Assembly: GCA_026225945.1 (NCBI GenBank)
Contig: JAMJFZ010002476.1
Location: forward strand, 558,001-622,000
DNA length: 64,000 nt
DNA from: Cricetomys ansorgei
Lineage: Eukaryota; Chordata; Mammalia; Rodentia; Nesomyidae
Direction of reading: 5' to 3'
The translations under genes were made by a program, and so were the position numbers. The notes under the pieces are model-generated. The model saw only the letters and a program-made list of their open reading frames with translations. It ran no database searches and was not told where the DNA came from. Shown piece by piece: positions 1-11,386 of the stretch (its first letter is position 1; each line of letters starts with the position of its first letter).

Positions 1-384
1 CTATAAAGACATTATTTCGCTCTGAGCTTCTAATGCATAATCAATAATGAATGGACGTAAGGCCCACATCTAAACTACAGCTGCCTGTGTATGAGTCCTT
101 CTCTGATACCGGGTGTGTTAAAATCTGTGCTGAAACTCATCACAGGCATGTGTAGTGCCTCTTCCTATCTAGTTCTGCACAGAACACAGCCACAAGTGTG
201 GCAAGGGGCTCCAGGAGCTCTAGGAAATAAACTTTGTGTCACATGTGGAACCTGACTTTGTCAAACACCTCTAGGCATATCCTTCCTGGGATTCTGATTT
301 CAAATAAATACTAATAGTGGTGCTCCTTATGATGACATTTTAACATAATCATACATTAATCATTGTAGTAAATTCTCTTATTGA

Positions 385-545
385 GGCAGGTGGTGGTGGT
401 GCATGCCCTTAATCCCAGAATTTGAGGGGCAGAGGCAGGCAGATCTCTGAGTTCAAGGCCAGCCTTGTCTACAGAGCAAATTCCAGGTCAGCCAGGGCTA
501 CTGAGAAACCCTGTCTGGAAAACCATACAAAAACAAACAAAGAGA
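385..545 (+). repeat. B1 SINE
   Basis: The sequence has the B1 layout: a box-A-like start with a GTGGTGGTG run, AATCCCAG, GAGGCAGGCAGATCTCTGAGT, GGCCAGCC..CTACAGAGC, then CCCTGTCTGGAAAA and an A-rich tail. The same element is at about 19,235-19,390 in unit B, 38,124-38,275 in unit D, and inverted at 49,833-49,970 in unit C. Confidence 0.85.
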
Positions 546-605
546 AAATCACTGTTCACAATTTAAAGCTATTACAAAACAACACCAACTTTTTAATTAC
601 CTTTT

Positions 606-735
606 TTGTTTTTGTTTTTGAGACAGGGTTTCTCCTTTGTAACTCTGGCCTTCCTGGAATTCACTCCATAGACCAAGCTAGACTCAAACTCACAGAGATT
701 CACCTGCCTCTTGTGCTGTCAAAAAGGCGTGCACC
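606..735 (-). repeat. B1 SINE, antisense
   Basis: A GAGACAGGGTTTCTC start followed by a diverged B1 body in reverse orientation. Counterparts are at about 19,452-19,580 (unit B) and 49,595-49,735 (unit C, plus strand). Confidence 0.75.
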
Positions 736-3700
736 ATAACCTACCCCATAATTGACAGATTTTAGTAATAAAAGGAAGGTACATACATCCACTTAAATCC
801 CAACATATTATGCTATATTTCCTTATTGTAACTCTAAATTTAAAATGTTCACTTTAATAGATAATGCTTTTCCTAGTTCCCAAAAGCATTCTTCTTCCCT
901 AGAGGAGACACAACCTACAATATATGGTAAATTAAAAGACCTCCAATCTAATCCATGGGCAGGACTTGATGTTAATACCAGGGCAAGGATATGCTTGTGT
1001 CATTCCAGAAAATGAACAAAGTCCCAGGTTGCTCCCACTTGACCAGGAGAGGATCCCAGAAACTAGAAAATCTGAAACATCTACAGATAGAAACAAACCC
1101 ATCAAGGGAAGAACCCCAAGAGGAAGAATCAACAGATGACTTGGGAGACATCTTGACTCTAAATAAGATATTGGAGGACAGCAAGGATACAATACTTCTC
1201 ACCCCAAAATGAAGCTGTTGTGTTTACTGGCTGTAATTCATGTTAATTCTCAGGTCATCAATGCAGAATTCAAATACCTTTGATAAAGTTTTTAAAAACT
1301 CATGCTTGGGTCAGGGAATCAGCTTTTTACTAACAGCATTTTAACATTTAACCTCAAACAAAAGATCCTTGAATCCCTGCAAATCCGAACCCAGTGATCA
1401 GAGGGACAAACCAGTGCAAGTAGAAAACGAGAAGATAAGAAATTCCTGGTATAGATATGCTGCAGCAGAGCAGTGAGCTGCAGGAAGTGGGAAGGGATCT
1501 ATGGTGCCTGCTAGGGCTGCCCATGCAGACACCAAGTCCTGCCAGCCCAGCTGTAATGGGGAGTGGTTACAACCAGAGCTCCATGGTCAGAGAAGGGCGC
1601 AGCAGGGAGACAGATCAAGTAGGAAAAATCCATCCTTCAGAAGCACAGTGAGAGACACCATCACAAGCAGGAGAGGGTAAGGAAGTGCCTGGTGTCCCTG
1701 CAGGATTTAAACAGCAGGCTGCCATGAGCCACTGAGAGATGGGGCAAGAAGATGGAGCTAGCTCCAGAGGGAGCCAGCCAAGAGGCAGCCAGGAGCAGCC
1801 TGCCTCTCAGGAATCCTGGAAATGTAGCATGCAGCTCGGGGCAATTTGGAGAGCTTGCAGTTTGGGCTTCCAAGTTCTATCAAGTCCACTTTGAACGTGC
1901 TCTGCTTCTGGGACCTCTCCCTTACTGGTGACCTGTAATTAGTGACAGTCTGGCATTCTGGCTCCTCAGGACTTTTCAAGTGCACGTAAGACTTGCTCAT
2001 TTTGGAGACTATCCCAGACATTGTCACTGAGTTTGGGATCTCCCAGAGCCCCAGTCCATTTCGTTGTCCCCTTGTAAGTTGTAAAATCATGTGCAGGTTT
2101 TATAGAGTGATTCAAAGGAATAATAAGGACTTAATGAAACATCCCCAAAACACGATGTGGTGGCCATGTATTTAGGGTGGATCTGGGAGGGTGATCAGGG
2201 TGGGTCAGAGTGATCTCAAAGTCAAGGCCATGGTTGGGGTAGATCTAGTTACAGAAAACAAACTCAAAAACACAGCTATGTATGTTAAAGTATTACTTAT
2301 TAATATTAGTATTATCGACACATATCAATATAGAGTCATGACACTTCTGAGATGGAAAACCTGGACGGCCAAGGCACTGGGTGTAGCTGCACTTGGTTGA
2401 CTTAGAGCTCAGCTTCTTATCCTGTGATCTGCTTCTTCAAGAACTCTCCCTAGCATGTGATCTCTAGGGATTTTATTGAAATGAGTCACTGCCAACCAAC
2501 ACACAGTCTTCAACACATTTGAATAGAATCTTCACAGTGCACCAACCGCCAACTTCAGCTTGCTGACATGATGCCGATTTACCAGCCAGGAAAGTCCATG
2601 CACAAGGTCATCCTTATCAGGTGCTTAGGTTGAGGGAGAGCCCTGTAAAGTCCCCCCATTAGCTATACAATCGGATGCTTTTAACATGAAAATCTTGGCG
2701 GAAAGACACCATCAGAACGACCATTGCTTCCATCTAAGGCCATGGAATAAATAATTGCTGGTGCTCAAAACTAACATGCTTTCTGCATTCCAGAGTCCTC
2801 TCCTAAGAAGCTGTTTCCAATAGCTAAGAAAGGTGACCTTCTGGCTGTAGTTCAGGCCACTGGATAAACAGCTTAATGTTTGAGAATAAGTTCAAATATA
2901 CCCCAACACTATGTATTTCTCACAATACAGCATAATGGCTCCTGCCTGCAAACGGAGTCAGCCGGTTCCTTGTGTGTTCAGTTGGACACAGACAGCACAG
3001 TAGTTGGTGGTTTGTTTAACCTTTTCACCCAGGCGGCTTAGGAGTATCTGTCCCTGACTCACTCTTTGAAGTTGGTTGATCTGTGTGCTCTGATGAAGAG
3101 AAGGGAAGCCCTAGGACCTCTGGTCGGATAGGGTGTCCATCTGAAGCCCCCACTCCTCCTCTCTTAGTGGATTCCTACTGTCTGCCCAATTTCCTTCCTC
3201 TTTTGTGTTTGTGGGACATTCTAGCAGGCCTGGCTCAGGCAGGAGAGTGAGCACAGAGGTGGTGCCTAACATCTATCTGTAGTGACCCCCAGGCTCTGTG
3301 GCTACCCGTCTTGCCGTGGCATCAGCAAATCTGGTGCCTTGGGCTTCAGTGGAGTCTGTTTTTTGGTGCCCTGTGCAATGGATGAAACAAGTCTTTCTGG
3401 CCAGCAGATATCTGCTAGAAGGCCTGAGGTCTTTCTGCTTCTCTCTCTCTTTTTTTTTTAAAATCTATTTTCCTGCAGAGGTCAGAGGCCCTGTTGTTGG
3501 TGCAATGCACCATAAATGTGTGCAATGTCAGAAGCATCCTAGGTGTTTAAGTTTGTGGTTGTTAGTATACCCACGCCATGTACCTAATCCTATCGTGCAC
3601 ACAGCTGCTCCTGTCAGTGAGTAGGATTGCTTCTGCCTTTCCAAGGGTCAGGTCTCACTGTAGTTGTGTACGTCAGACGTTGACGTAGATTCACCAGAGC

Positions 3701-4068
3701 AGAGGGCAGTTTGTTCTTGTGCCTATATGAACACGGATTCTATCGCAGAACCCTGGAGCCCTTGAGCATTTCAGCCTCTTTACAATCTAGTCTTAGTCCT
3801 TGAACTGGAAGGCTTCAGCCTTCATACAATCTAGAACATTTCAACTGCTAGCCCAGGTCTAGAAGGCTTTAGCCTTAGCCTTCTGAGACCTACTTCTGAC
3901 TGAGCCACTCTAACTAGCTCCTTCTGAACTCTGCCTCTTCTCCTTCAGCTGAATATTCAGTCTGATTCTCCACTGACTCCTCAGCCTGCTTCTCAACTGA
4001 CTGGTCAACTGACTCTTCTCACTGACCCCTCAGCTGACTCAGTCTGTTTGTCTCTAGAGCTGACACTT

Positions 4069-4196
4069 CTTTGTTTAAATTCATTTACTTTTATGTACAT
4101 TGGTGCTTAGCCTACATTGTATGTCTGTATGAGAGTGTCAGATATACTGAAACAGAAGTTATAGACAGCTGTGAGTTGCTATGTTTGTACTGGTGT
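4069..4196 (-). repeat. B3/B2-like SINE fragment, antisense
   Basis: Contains the reverse complement of a B3-like 3' half (a TTTATGTACATTGGTG-type stretch and a GACAGCTGTGAGTTGC-type core). It is kept in unit C at about 46,965-47,090 and deleted from unit B. The subfamily was judged from memory of the consensus. Confidence 0.6.
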
Positions 4197-4198
4197 TA

Positions 4199-4700
4199 TG
4201 TCGAGATCTGCAGGTCCCCAAAAACACCCAGATTCTGAAATCGTATCCAAAGTGTAAGGGGAGTTTTATTGTAACCAGCATGCAGGGGTCAGGCACAATG
4301 AAAAACAGCTGACCCTGGACAAAGGCTTACTGGCCTTCTTAATAGGTTGTAGGGAGAATATTAGCATGGGTGAGGTGATAGGGAACATGCTTGGTGGTCA
4401 TTGAGACAGTTTCCTGGGTGGATTTGGTATGGACTCATTTTAAGAGAAGACACTCACATTCCTCCTGTGGCGTAGGGGTAACAGGCACAGATGTCAGGCC
4501 TTGAGGTAAGACCTTGCTGCCTTCCTGTGACTGCACTGTGGTTCCCTCATCTCTGATTAATTGTCCTTTGTGTGTGTGTTGGGGAGGCGGCTCCCCTGCA
4601 GTGAGCACAACACTGCAGGCCTGAAGGCCTGAACTGGGCTTAGGATGAGGGCCTTAGACAAGGGCCATGCAAGGGGCCTTGCTCGCCCTTCTCACGGTCA
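4199..4700 (-). repeat. Old LTR fragment, antisense
   Basis: Read on the minus strand, the element ends with an AATAAA-type signal about 60 bases before a terminus ending ..GATCTCGACA, which is typical of an LTR R-U5 end. No internal retroviral sequence adjoins it. In unit C the same LTR (46,461-46,950, plus strand) is interrupted by a younger solo LTR; in unit B most of it has been deleted. Family name not assigned. Confidence 0.6.
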
Positions 4701-5179
4701 GACTCTGAAAATCTCTCCACCTGTCCTCAGATGTTCCCTAAAGCTTATAGTGGATATTGTGGCTGACCCATTTCAATCAAAACCCTCCTTCTTCATGACA
4801 CTTTGGCCAGTTACATATCTCTTAGTCATCTATTTTCCCCTGCTGTAGGAAGCTCCTCTGATGAAGGCTGTGTGTAGCACCAATCTATGGACACGGCATG
4901 TAAATTTCCAGAGCAGTGTGACATAAACGTTCCCCAGGTCTTATGTTCTGCTCTATGGGCAATGACCTTCCAGCCACAGGCTCTGGACCAGGTTTACAGG
5001 ATGTGGACGAAGGACTGAAGACAGGACTGTGCAGCTAAGATCATTTACATGTCTTCTAGAACACCTGTGCTCACTTCGAACCGCTCACAACTGGTGACCC
5101 ACACTGTAATGTAACGCCTTTTTCAGGGCAATCATGACTCTTTCTCTGGACCCTGGGGATACTCACATGGCGTGCCCGT

Positions 5180-5180
<1 letters not shown>

Positions 5181-5222
<42 letters not shown>
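5181..5222. repeat. (CA)n microsatellite
   Basis: An uninterrupted CA dinucleotide run, followed by an A-rich stretch. Shorter at 23,275-23,308 in unit B, and a TG run at 45,403-45,440 in unit C. Confidence 0.95.
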
Positions 5223-5316
5223 TAAAAAACACAAACACAAAAGTAACAGATCATCATCAAACACTGATGTGGAATTTTTATTTAATGTATTTCTTTCCTC
5301 TTTCTTTCTCTTGGAT

Positions 5317-5425
5317 TTTTGAGACAGGGTCTCTCTGTTGTAGCTCTGGCTGTCTTGGAACTCACTCTGTAGACCAGGCTGGCCTCATGCTCACAGTGCT
5401 GGGATTAAAGCCTTGTCTGTCACAC
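5317..5425 (-). repeat. B1 SINE, antisense
   Basis: Good antisense B1 signature: GAGACAGGGTCTCTCTG, GGCTGTCTTGGAACTCACTC, ACCAGGCTGGCCTC, GTGCTGGGATTAAAG. Counterparts are at 23,412-23,515 and 45,180-45,300 (plus strand in the inverted copy). Confidence 0.9.
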
Positions 5426-5699
5426 AGCCCTGTGGCAGCAGACTCCATCTTTGGCATGCACGGAGCACACCTTAGGCATATGGAAAGACCAGGGGGAAAT
5501 TCCGAGTGTGAGAGGAAGTGAGGAAAGGAACCCCAAATCCCAATCTTAAATCTTAAAATGCAATGAGACCCATAACGGAATATGCTTATTTCAAATGAGA
5601 AGGCTAATATGGAAAGGAGTTTGCTTTTATTCTTAACTCACTTTATTGTCACCATTGTTATTTTAATTTTGGATGTATGCTTGCTTGCATGTTTTAGTT

Positions 5700-5855
5700 T
5701 TTTGGGACAGCGTTTCTTTGGGTAGTATTAGCTGTCCTGGAACTACTTCCCTGGGTCAGGGGTGTCTCCACTTGCTTCTGCCTCAGGATGGCAAGGATTT
5801 AATCTCCTCGCTACCATGCCCGGCACTCTGTTTGGTTTTGATCAATGATGTATGT
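5700..5855 (-). repeat. Diverged B1-like SINE, antisense
   Basis: The GGGACAGCGTTTCTTTGGG start, TTAGCTGTCCTGGAACTA and the CTACCATGCCCGGCA end follow the antisense B1 order but are diverged. Counterparts are at 23,795-23,930 and 44,780-44,915. It lies just upstream of the gene promoter. Confidence 0.65.
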
Positions 5856-5982
5856 AGCCCTGAATGGTTTTTAATTCACAGAAGTCTGTCTTCTTCAGGA
5901 GTGCTGACCACACATAGTTCGGCCCGAATTTTCTTAAAATGTCTTCATCCTTTCGCTGAGGGGGTGGAGTGAGTACAGTTCG

Positions 5983-6178
5983 CCAATCAGGAACGATATT
6001 ACTGGCAGGCGTGAACTGACCAATGAGGAGCACTGATAGTCACAGCATGTGCTCGCTGCCTGTTGAAATCTTTGGGTCGCAGAAGGTATCCTCCTGGAGC
6101 TGAGGTTTGCACGACTGTGTGTTCTGCCGACTGCAGCGTCTTAGGGAGGACACCCAGACTCCTCAGATGCCAGAAATG
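5983..6178 (+). promoter_or_regulatory. KZFP gene A promoter and first exon
   Basis: Two CCAAT boxes (5,983-5,987 and 6,020-6,024) lie in the run-up to a first exon that ends at 6,178 with ATG followed directly by a good donor, GTGAGT. No TATA box is seen. The exon holds two in-frame ATGs (6,167 and 6,176), encoding MPEM, and phase 0 fits the KRAB exon 4.8 kb downstream, which begins with an intact codon. This is the usual KZFP arrangement, in which exon 1 contributes only the first few residues. The exon 5' end is not visible; my estimate is near 6,060. The same block is present in B (24,078-24,273) and, inverted, in C arm 2 (44,447-44,626). Confidence 0.75.
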
Positions 6179-9009
6179 GTGAGTGTGCCGCGGGCTCCTG
6201 GGATCCCGGATGTAGGTTTGGGACACTTGCTGCTGTGGAGCTGTGTGGCGCCAGCACCCAAGTTCCTCCTGGTCCTGGGAGTTGTGTGGAAAGTGGAGTC
6301 TGGCCCCGCAGTGCCTGTGTCCATGTTCAATTTAAGTGTGCACCCGGCAGGCAGCCTTGAGTCTGAGTCCCCCCTCAAACCTGATTGTCTGTCCTGGTGA
6401 GGCTGCTTTATGTCCATCCCTGAGTGTTGGGTGGGTCCTTGCCATGAACCTGCGCCTGCTCAGACCTTGCGGAGCTGGCGGGTTGCTGATGCTGAGACTG
6501 TGCTGTGTAGGGTCGTGGGTGGTCTGTGCAGTTTTCCTTCTCCTATTGCATGTCTGTTTTCACCGATTTAGGTTTCGTCTGTTTCCACCTTGGAAGGAAA
6601 TGACAAATGATGACTTTCATCTGCCTGTCATACATTACTCTGATAAATTGACTTAAGGCAGAAGGAGTTTATTTCATCTCAGATTCAAGAGAATAGTCCA
6701 TAGTGTAATGTGTTACCCAGAGTCCCTGGCCACATTCCAGTGTCTTGTTTGGCCACATTCCAAGGAACCAGTTCCCAGTAACTGACCCAACCCCCACTGT
6801 ATCCCAATCCTGTGGCCTTGCCCAACCCAACACCCCACCTCCCCTCTAGGGAGACTTCCACCCTTTGTCACCAGGTATCAGACCTGCAATGCCCACGTGC
6901 CATACAAACCACTACCCCTTTAAAAGACAACCTGGCAGACCCCAACTCTCTCTCTCCTCCCCGCTGGAAAGCGGACACTTGGTGTTCATGCTACCCCAGA
7001 AATCTTGTGTGAGACCCTGTTGCATGGTGTCCTGCGCATTCCTTTCACATGGAATTCCAGACTGTGAGGGCTGGAGAATTCCCTTGAGGAGCAGGGTGAT
7101 GTGTCATTGTCTGAGTCTTGGCTCCTCCTTCCTCTGACGAAATCACTGTACAGTTCAGAAAATGTTGCCTCTCAAGAGGCATTTTCAGTGTCATATTTTC
7201 AATGGGACCGTCACCGGTTGGCACCTACATTCGAAATCTTCATCCCTGTCTGGCAGAACGGTTTGGAGAATATCAGGGTCTGTGGCGTTGGTATAGGAAG
7301 TGTGTCCTGAGGGTGGTCCCTGAAGTTTCAGAAGCCGGTCCCAGGCGCTCTGCCTGTCTTTTTCCTGCTGCCTTTGGATCAGAGGAAAACATAAGCTACT
7401 GACCAGGTTCATGAATGTCTTCTTGCAGCCATGAGAATCATTGGGTATAAAAGTGGAAGCAAGCCCAAATTAAAGGTTTCATTTCATGAAAGGTGCCTTG
7501 TTAATGGTGTCTCTTCTCAGCAACACGTTTGTAAGTGGGACAGTGTGTCCTTGTGTGTCAGACGCAGAGTGATCCAGGTCACATCACACAGATGTTCTTC
7601 AGTTCTCCATTCAGAACTAGCATTTGTGTCTGATTTGTCACTGCCATTACTAAAGAACTCGGTCAGTGCACTTGGGGCATTAAGAAGAAGTTAGCCACCT
7701 GGGAGACAGATGTTGCAATATACTTGACCATATGGCTGATGTAATGCTAACTAAAAGCCATGGCATTGGCTTCCTTAGCCAGACTGTGTTATCATGTAAA
7801 TGAGCTACTCCATCTTAGTTTAATGAAAAGCTAAACAAAATCTGTTAAATATGTGTTTATTGTTTGGAATTTCTTATATATTCTTGCTGTATTTTGATTG
7901 TATCTAGACTTTAAACCTCCAACTGCCTATGTTTCTTTCATTTTTCTTTTTGTTGTTGATTTTTCTTTCTTTGTTTTTTATTATCTACAGGGTTTAGTTA
8001 ATGCTGTTCAAATATGTGCGGCCATCCAGAGGAGCACAGGCAACCTTCTAGTAGACACATTTCTTCTATTAAATAAATAAAAGACTCTCCACACCCCTGT
8101 ACACCATCAGTTGCCTACAATCCCCTCTTAGGTTGGCGTGGACTACTGCAGTCCCAGTCTACCCCGTGTGTGGACAGACAGGATCTAAAGTGTGTTGGTG
8201 TAATAGACTTGGATACATGCATTTTACTGTGTTTCTGTGATGCTGAGTTCCTTCTCATTACGTTCTCCTGTTTCCCTTGTGTGTATGTCCATTGGCCTTC
8301 CATAAAACTACAACGTTCATATTAAACATCAACAATTTTTACTCATAACAATATTAAGTCATTAAGAAAAATCACTTGATTCCAAGTCATGTTTGAGTTG
8401 GCACAGGATGGTGAAATACAGAAGACAGGATAAAGAAACCACTCATTCCCATAAGCTCCAAGGTGCTGCAGCCTTAGGGCAGAGAAATTGCCCCAAGTGG
8501 AAATTGAAGAGTCCCTATGCTTTTCATGTTTTGGTTTTTAAATTGTGCAGACTCACCTACTAATTAATCCCCTTTTCCTGTTGCTGTATTTTGATTTTAT
8601 TGGTAGAAAATGGATATATTTAAACATGCGTTGGGAGGAATTTGTTGGCTTTTGCCCCGTCCCTAAGATTTGAGGCTTCCTACCCAGCTCTAGATGTGGT
8701 TCCTGTGTGTAAACCTACTTGGGACCTGCTCCTACCCTTAAGGCCTGTTTTTCCTTTGGATCAAACGTTTGGAATGCACAGAGCACACCGAAGGCACTAA
8801 CTTTATGAAAAAGGCACGTGGCCAAACTGGTTGTGTGAGAAATTGAGTAAAGGCACTGAAATCCACGGACAATCCAAGGATTGTCTTAAAATGCAATCCC
8901 AGAAAGGGATAAGCTCATATGGAAGTGGAAGGATGAAGTATTAAAGGTTTTGCCTTTTTCTTAATTTGTTTTTTGTTGTTGTACTCTAATATTTTGGAGG
9001 CTTGCTTGC

Positions 9010-9150
9010 TCTGTGTTGTTGAGACAGGGTTTCTTTGGGGAGTGTTAGCTGTGCTGGAACAATTTGTCTGGATCAGGTGCCTCCAGCCTGCTTCTGCCTC
9101 AGGATCCTAGGGCTTAACACTGCTTGCCACCGTGCCCAGCATGTGTCTTT
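9010..9150 (-). repeat. B1-like SINE, antisense, intron 1
   Basis: GAGACAGGGTTTCTTTGGGG followed by a diverged antisense B1 body ending CACCGTGCCCAGC. Present in unit B at 28,178-28,310. It follows the 8,975 point where unit D breaks into retroviral sequence. Confidence 0.65.
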
Positions 9151-9823
9151 GGTTGTGATCAATGATCTCACCACGTGTCTGGCCCTGAATGGCTTGGTTT
9201 TCACAGAAATTCACCTTCCACATGAGTGCTGGCAGGAAGGGGCCATGTCTGAATTTTCCTAAGATGTTCTGATTTTTTGCTAAGTGGATTGAATGTTGAC
9301 AGTTCTGCAGTCAGGAACCATATCACTACCAGCAGTGAACTGAGAAGATCATGTTGAGAAGACTGTTCGCTATGTTGCATATGCACTTCAAACTACATCA
9401 TTAAACTACACCACTGCTAATCGGCCTTTGTCAGACACGTCCCATATATTTCCCTAAAGGCATTTGAATGCAACCAGAAGTTACTAAGATAACACTACAA
9501 GAACTAACGTGTTACTATTTTCAAGGAGATATGACAAAGCCTAGTAAAGACTTAAAAAAGGATACTGCAGGGTCCCAGGTTCCTGGCTCAGAGAGGACTG
9601 TGTACATAGCCAAGCCAAGCGGACGCTGGGGTTCCTCCATTTTTCCTAGACTTGCCAACTTCACTGTCGTACCAGTGCTTAGAAGTAATCATGTGATCAA
9701 TTATAGCTGCTACCCTTGTTTACCAATTTAGCTTGCTCATATGCTTTTCCTCCTCCAACATACTCAGAATCTGGTCATTCAGGTCCATTTCCAATTCTCA
9801 GGATAGGGCAGATTGTGAGAGGA

Positions 9824-9843
9824 CCAGCGCCCCCTAGTGCTGG
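9824..9843 (-). promoter_or_regulatory. CTCF-like motif in intron 1 (A)
   Basis: The reverse complement reads CACTAGGGGGCGCTGG, which matches the CTCF core (AGGGGGCGC with a CA two bases upstream). It sits in a stretch that may be an LTR (about 9,812-10,130, with AATAAA at about 10,070). Identical in B, one change in C. Occupancy is not shown by sequence. Confidence 0.5.
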
Positions 9844-10950
9844 GCGGCACTGCCCTTGCCTCTCTGCTCACTGTCAAGAACTCTCTTTCCCAGAAGCCCC
9901 TTACATCCTCCCGAGATATGACAGCCAATCCAGTATTCAGATCCTGACCTATCAGGAGGATCCCCTAGGCACTGCCTATCTTCTTTACAGGGCACCACAT
10001 GGCCAGCATTCGAGGCTGCCATGGTCTTTTTATTGGACAGCCCTGACGTTAGTATGAAACCCGAGGAAAATAAAGTGCTTTGCATGGCCATAGACTCGTC
10101 TCTCAGGTTCTTCCTGAGGTATTAGTGGGAACCTGGCAATTGAAGTTGTTTTCTTGATTTTATTTGCACAGGATAGCCCTTACTCTAGTTCCTCACAGAG
10201 CCCTAAAATGAGTTCCAAATCCTCAACGAGAACCTGGTTCTGTTTACTTGCATCAATGGGCCCACACTTTTCTGAATGTGTTTCGTATATTGGGCTTTTC
10301 ATCTGGCTTTCTCACAGTGTTCTGGGAAGTTGACTTAAAGCTGATTGAGTTTACTTTTTCTCACGGTTGAAGGGTGCGCTCCATAAAATCAGGACTGTGA
10401 AGAGACTGGAAAAATCACATCAGATCTGGAAGAGAGTGCAGTTTCTTTATGTCTCATTCCCTCCTTCCAATAATGAAGTCCTTGTAGTGTTCACAGGCTG
10501 TTGTCTCTCTAACGGGTGGGTGTGGTGTTTTCAGTGCGCCTGGCCTCCATCAGCTCTCATGTTTGAAAGCTTGGACCCTAGCTATGGGCTTCGTACAGGA
10601 AGTGTGACCCTGGGTGAAAGTTTAAAAGCCCTTGCCAGACCCCATCTCTGTCTTGTTACCTGCTGCCTTTGGATCAGGAATAAAGCATTAAGGAACTGCT
10701 CTAGGCCCATGGCTGCCTGCTTCCAGCCCTGAAAATTATTGACAGACTCCGTAAATGTGTACGCAAACCCGAGTTTAGCGTTCTTTTTATACTATCTGCC
10801 TTGGGAATGTTGTCTCTTCTCAGCATTGGCCTTCTAAGTGAGACAGTGTGTCCTGTCTGGTATGACATGATCTAGATTGCATAAGGCAGATCCCCTTCAG
10901 TTCTCTGATATTAACATAATCAGTGAGAGATGTGATTAGAAGTATCTTAG

Positions 10951-11205
<255 letters not shown>

Positions 11206-11328
11206 TAGTGATTTGAATTTGGAAGGGAACATGAGGTGACCTTGGTGTGCGTGCCCCTGACATAAGAGCAGTCAATCATACTTTATGGTGAAGCTGTTGT
11301 AATCGATTTCTTATTAATTTACTCCTAG

Positions 11329-11386
11329 AGAAAGCTCTCGAAGGATATACTGAAGAGGACTCCAAAGATCATGGCCGAAATCTGGG
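11329..11386 (+). CDS. KRAB-b-like exon, gene A
   Basis: A 58-bp exon between TACTCCTAG and GTAATT. After the split Glu it encodes KALEGYTEEDSKDHGRNLG, which aligns loosely with the short downstream KRAB exon of the human 19p13 KZFP type (an IEDxYKNPRRNL-like segment; from memory). It ends two bases into a Gly codon, completed by the first base of the finger exon. Confidence 0.78.

Noticed and set aside
422..739. Short open frames containing B1 sequence (also 5,134-5,521, 45,091-45,465)
   Set aside because: They translate SINE sequence and microsatellites, including His/Thr runs from (CA)n.
7431..7694. 87-residue open frame in intron 1 conserved in A, B (25,530-25,793) and C (42,924-43,187)
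   Set aside because: The copies are recent enough for any frame to stay open, there is no domain or splice evidence, and related sequence recurs near 10,650, so it is probably a dispersed repeat.
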